From Janthinobacterium violaceinigrum (GTDB lineage Bacteria; Pseudomonadota; Gammaproteobacteria; Burkholderiales; Burkholderiaceae_D): DNA of 64,000 nt. The DNA lies in assembly GCF_009208555.1 (NCBI RefSeq), contig NZ_WFLI01000022.1, positions 35,959 through 99,958 on the forward strand, written 5' to 3'. A program made the position numbers and the translations under genes. Within the stretch, counting starts at the first letter, position 1. Every line of letters begins with the position of its first letter. Of this stretch, positions 60,838-64,000 are shown piece after piece. A model generated the notes under the pieces. The model did no database searches and was not told the origin of the DNA. It was given only the letters and a program-made list of their open reading frames with translations.

Positions 60838-62649
60838 ATGTTCAAAGACCTGAGTATCAAGAATAAACTGTACCTGGGCTTCGGCTCCATCGTGGCCATC
60901 ATCCTGGTCCTGCTGGGCGTGGCCTACAACAGCTTTTCGCGGTTGTCGGAAGCCAATGCATGGGACCGGCACACGATGGAAGTGCTGGTCGAGATCGACA
61001 AGATTCACAATTCCATCCTGCAAATCCAGGTGGAAGCGCGCGGTTTCATCCTGACCGGCAACGAAGCGTCGCTGACGCCGGAATCGAATGAGATGGACGT
61101 GCTGAGCCAGCACACGCAAAAAGCCATCGCCATGACGGTCGATAACAAGGTGCAGTCGGAACGCTTTCGCAAGATCGACCAACTGAGCAGCACCTGGGTC
61201 AAGGAGTGGATCACCCCCCTGATCGAAAAACGCCGCGCGCTGGGCAATGCGCCGGGCGCCACGGAAACGGTGGCGCGCCTGCTGCCGCCGGCCGGCTCGC
61301 CCGGCATCGTACAAGCCAACAAACTGCTCGACGAAGCTGCCGCCGAAGAAAACCGCCTGCTGGCCGAGCGCACGGCCACCTCGAGCCGCCTGCAGGAAAC
61401 TATGCTGCTGACCTTGGCGCTGGGCGGCTTGCTGTGCATCGTGCTGGCGCTGGGCATTTCCTTCATCCTGGCCAAGGCCATCCTCGGTCCGCTGAACAAC
61501 CTGACGGATGCCGTCGGGCGCATCGCTGGCGGCGAACAGGGCGCGCGCGCGGCCATCATCTCGCGCGACGAGCTGGGCAAGGTGACGGAAGAATTCAACC
61601 GCATGGCGCAAACCATCCAGGACAACCAGGCCAACGAACTGGCCGCCACGAACAGCTTGCGGGCCAAGGTCGATTCCCTGCTGGAAGTGGTGTCGAAGGC
61701 AGCCTCGGGCGACCTGACGGGCAAGGTCGGCATCACGGGCAGCGACGCCATCGGCCAGCTGGGCAACGGCCTGGCGAAGATGTTTGAAAACCTGCGCAGC
61801 CTGCTCAACAACGTGCAAAAGGCCGGCATCCAGGTGACGACCTCGGCCACGGAAATCGCCGCCTCGGCGCGCCAGCAGGAAGCCACGGGCATTGAGCAAG
61901 CGCAAACCAGCGTGGAAATTCTCAGCACCACCAAGGAAATCTCGGCCAACACGAGCCAGTTGCTGAAAACCATGGAAGACGCCACCGCCGTAGCCGACTA
62001 CACGACGAATGCCACGGCCGAAGCGCAAAACAACCTCAAGCGCATGGATTCGACCATGCAGCACATGGTCTCGGCCACCGATTCCATCAATGCCAAGCTG
62101 GCCGCCCTGTCGGAAAAGGCCAGCAATATCAACAGCGTGCTGATCACCATCACGAAAGTGGCCGACCAGACCAACATCCTGTCGCTGAACGCCGCTATCG
62201 AGGCGGAAAAAGCGGGCGAAGCGGGCCGCGGCTTTTCCGTGGTGGCGACCGAGATCCGCCGTCTGGCCGACCAGACTTCCGTGTCCACGTGGGATATCGA
62301 GCAAATGCTCAAGGAAATGCAGTCGGCCGTGTCGGCCAGCGTGATGGGCATGGATAAATTCTCGGAAGAAATTCGCCGCAGCGTGGGCGAAGTGCGGCAA
62401 GTGGCCGAGCAGCTGTCGTCCGTGATGGACCAGGTGCAGAAGCTCACGCCGCAATTTGACGCCGTGCTGCAAGGCATGCAGTCGCAAGCCATCGGCGCCT
62501 CGCAGATTTCCGACACCATGATGCAGCTCAACGACGCCACCCAGCAAACGGTGGAGTCGCTGAAGGCCACCAGCGAAGCGGTGCACCAGCTGCAATATGC
62601 GGCGGGCGACCTGCAATCGAGCGTCTCGACTTTCGCCGTGACCATCTGA
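60838..62649 (+). CDS. wspA: WspA-like methyl-accepting chemotaxis receptor
   Basis: This 603-residue receptor has two membrane helices (about residues 12-31 and 188-210) around a helical periplasmic domain. A HAMP domain follows, then the signalling hairpin. The tip region reads VADQTNILSLNAAIEAEKAG (from about residue 441), followed by IRRLADQTSVSTWDIEQMLK, a pattern close to WspA. WspA senses surface contact and drives cyclic-di-GMP production through the Wsp pathway. Gene order with a CheW and a CheR protein fits, but wspDEFR lie beyond the window. Confidence 0.85.
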   Translation: MFKDLSIKNKLYLGFGSIVAIILVLLGVAYNSFSRLSEANAWDRHTMEVLVEIDKIHNSILQIQVEARGFILTGNEASLTPESNEMDVLSQHTQKAIAMTVDNKVQSERFRKIDQLSSTWVKEWITPLIEKRRALGNAPGATETVARLLPPAGSPGIVQANKLLDEAAAEENRLLAERTATSSRLQETMLLTLALGGLLCIVLALGISFILAKAILGPLNNLTDAVGRIAGGEQGARAAIISRDELGKVTEEFNRMAQTIQDNQANELAATNSLRAKVDSLLEVVSKAASGDLTGKVGITGSDAIGQLGNGLAKMFENLRSLLNNVQKAGIQVTTSATEIAASARQQEATGIEQAQTSVEILSTTKEISANTSQLLKTMEDATAVADYTTNATAEAQNNLKRMDSTMQHMVSATDSINAKLAALSEKASNINSVLITITKVADQTNILSLNAAIEAEKAGEAGRGFSVVATEIRRLADQTSVSTWDIEQMLKEMQSAVSASVMGMDKFSEEIRRSVGEVRQVAEQLSSVMDQVQKLTPQFDAVLQGMQSQAIGASQISDTMMQLNDATQQTVESLKATSEAVHQLQYAAGDLQSSVSTFAVTI

Positions 62650-62653
62650 TCCC

Positions 62654-63109
62654 ATGAAAGTGCTGCTCTTTCACATCGGACGCGACCGCTATGGCCTGCC
62701 CCTGGCCGGCATCGTGCGCGTGCTGCCGCTGCTGGAGCTCAAGCAGCTGCCGCTCACGCCAAACTACGTGGCCGGGCTGATGGACTTGCAGGGCACGCCC
62801 GTGCCCGTGATCGACCTGTCGCGCCTGGCGGGCTTGCCGGCCGCGGCCGCGCAGTTCGACACGCGCATCGTCATCATCGACTACCGCGCCCCTGGCGGCA
62901 CCGCGCATGTGCTGGGCCTGATGGCTTCGCAGGTGCGGGGCATCGCCGACATCGATGCGGACAAGCTCGACGATAGCGGCGTGGCCACGGCGCCCTTCCT
63001 GGGCCAGGTGGTCAGCGATGCCGACGGCATCGTGCAGCTGGTTGAACTGGAGCACCTGCTGCCGCCGGACGTGCGCGCGCTGCTGTTTCAAGACGCGGGC
63101 GCGGCATGA
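62654..63109 (+). CDS. wspB: CheW-like coupling protein (WspB-like)
   Basis: This 151-residue protein has the CheW fold: FHIGRDRYGLPLAGIVRVLP at the start, GLMDLQGTPVPVIDLSRLAG, and a C-terminal VQLVELEHLLP. It couples the receptor to a histidine kinase not visible here. It starts four bases after wspA and overlaps the methyltransferase gene by ATGA. Confidence 0.88.
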   Translation: MKVLLFHIGRDRYGLPLAGIVRVLPLLELKQLPLTPNYVAGLMDLQGTPVPVIDLSRLAGLPAAAAQFDTRIVIIDYRAPGGTAHVLGLMASQVRGIADIDADKLDDSGVATAPFLGQVVSDADGIVQLVELEHLLPPDVRALLFQDAGAA

Positions 63110-64000
63110 CGGCACAATCGCTGCTGCGCCGCGCGACCGGCCTGTCCGTCTCCAAATCCGTGGCCGAGCGGGCCGTCGGCCAGCGCATGGAGCAGACGGG
63201 CTTTGCCGACAGCGAAGCCTATCTGCAGGCGCTCACGCCGGCCGAAATGACGCAGCTGATCGAACTGGTGGTGGTGCCGGAATCGTGGCTGTTCCGCGAC
63301 CCGCAGGCGTTTTACGCCACCGTGGAACTGGTGCAGGAACGCTGGGCACGGGGGCGCGCCACGCGCATCCTGTCGATTCCGTGCGCGGGCGGCGAGGAAC
63401 CGTATTCGATGGCCATGGCGCTGCGCGACGGCGGCGTGCCGAAACAGGCGTTCAGCATCGATGCGTACGACCTGAGCCCCGGCTGCATCGAGCGGGCGCA
63501 GGCAGGCATCTATGGCCGCAACGCCTTCCGCGCGCAGGACGTGGCCTTCCGCGAGCGCTATTTCACGCACGTGGCCGACGACGCCTACCGCATCATCGAC
63601 ACCTTGCGCGAACAGGTGACCTTCAGGCAGGGCAACCTGCTGCAATTCGATACCGCCACCTACAGCCGCCATTACGACGTCATCTTCTGCCGCAACCTGC
63701 TGATCTATTTCGACAAGCCCACCACGCGCGCGGCCATCCACAACCTGTCCGCCCTGCTGGCCGACGACGGCATGCTGCTGGCCGGCTACGCGGAAGTGCC
63801 GTCGTTCTGCCAGAACGGCTTTGCGCCGCTGCAGTTCCGCCAGGCCTTCGCGCTGAAGAAGGAAACGGCGGCGCCGGCGGCAGCCCTCCAGGTGGCGCCG
63901 CTGCCTGCCTTGCGTACCTTGCGCAGCGTGCCGCCCGCGCCAAAACGCACTGCAGCTCCGCCTTCAGCGCCCGCCGCGCCGGCAGCGCAGCGCACGCGCC
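63106..64000 (+). CDS. wspC: CheR-type methyltransferase (WspC-like), cut by window end
   Basis: The frame from the ATGA start runs open to the last base, giving at least 298 residues of a 3'-truncated gene. The N-terminal helical part (SVAERAVGQRMEQTGF, VVVPESWLFRDPQAF) and the SAM-binding IPCAGGEEPYSMAMA are CheR hallmarks, as is DVIFCRNLLIYFDKP. A Pro/Ala-rich linker begins near residue 250. In WspC a TPR domain would follow beyond the window. It methylates the receptor. Confidence 0.88.
   Translation, partial: MTAQSLLRRATGLSVSKSVAERAVGQRMEQTGFADSEAYLQALTPAEMTQLIELVVVPESWLFRDPQAFYATVELVQERWARGRATRILSIPCAGGEEPYSMAMALRDGGVPKQAFSIDAYDLSPGCIERAQAGIYGRNAFRAQDVAFRERYFTHVADDAYRIIDTLREQVTFRQGNLLQFDTATYSRHYDVIFCRNLLIYFDKPTTRAAIHNLSALLADDGMLLAGYAEVPSFCQNGFAPLQFRQAFALKKETAAPAAALQVAPLPALRTLRSVPPAPKRTAAPPSAPAAPAAQRTR

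Overview
The window is a chromosomal segment of a high-GC (roughly 64-65% by eye) Gram-negative bacterium. Outer-membrane receptors and lipoproteins, tripartite efflux systems, a Wsp-type chemosensory cluster and the run orn / M48 protease / phhB / rsgA point to a betaproteobacterium. The overall protein style suggests Oxalobacteraceae (Janthinobacterium or Massilia-like). That assignment is an inference. I found no rRNA, tRNA, CRISPR array, transposase or integrase. Coding density is high, with many ATGA stop-start overlaps, so operons can be read directly.

Layout. 1-4.1 kb is a loose region of small and accessory genes: an AT-richer orphan gene, an AraC regulator, a yigZ homologue, a YD-like hypothetical protein with a possibly damaged zinc-ribbon gene behind it, and a small membrane protein. 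4.4-7.6 kb has a cystine symporter, a histidine phosphatase and NAD(P)H-hydrate dehydratase. 7.7-11.1 kb has a TonB-dependent receptor followed after 16 bases by a SAM hydrolase-family protein that carries a signal peptide. 11.4-12.2 kb has a Thr/Pro-rich lipoprotein and a 13-base tandem repeat tract in the only long gene-free stretch. 12.3-22.7 kb has two RND efflux operons on the minus strand.

23.6-33.1 kb is the most distinctive region, a tellurium-resistance-type (Ter) stress cluster. A DUF475/TerC-type membrane protein, TerD and an AIM24 protein come first. After a structured 112-base repeat follows a translationally coupled block: ATP-grasp ligase, phosphoribosyltransferase-TRSP protein, HAD phosphatase, StiP/PELOTA-type protein, HpcH/citrate-lyase-type protein and a two-domain TerD/TerA protein. 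This matches the Ter-linked module proposed from comparative genomics to make a nucleoside-like metabolite; the product is unknown.

33.3-44.6 kb has an outer-membrane barrel, an 812-residue coiled-coil protein, the kinase srkA, a YecA/SEC-C protein, and a LysR gene leading a three-part MFS efflux operon. 44.6-51.1 kb has the haem uptake operon hmuSTUV behind a Fur-like box, a DMT exporter and a divergent LysR regulator. 51.2-54.4 kb is the housekeeping run orn, M48 protease, phhB, rsgA. 54.7-60.7 kb has a small exported protein, a soluble TPR-GAF histidine kinase and argF-argG. 60.8-64 kb has the start of a wsp-like cluster (wspA, wspB, wspC), cut by the window end.

Structured non-coding repeats are the main feature the genes do not explain. 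A 112-base element occurs twice in opposite orientation (26181 and 51087), with a short derivative at 49573, and its terminal base pairs change in a compensatory way. A different 106-base element with terminal and internal inverted repeats sits at 36931. GGGGTC-type palindromes occur at 34312 and 39826, and the latter supplies the C-terminus of a LysR protein.
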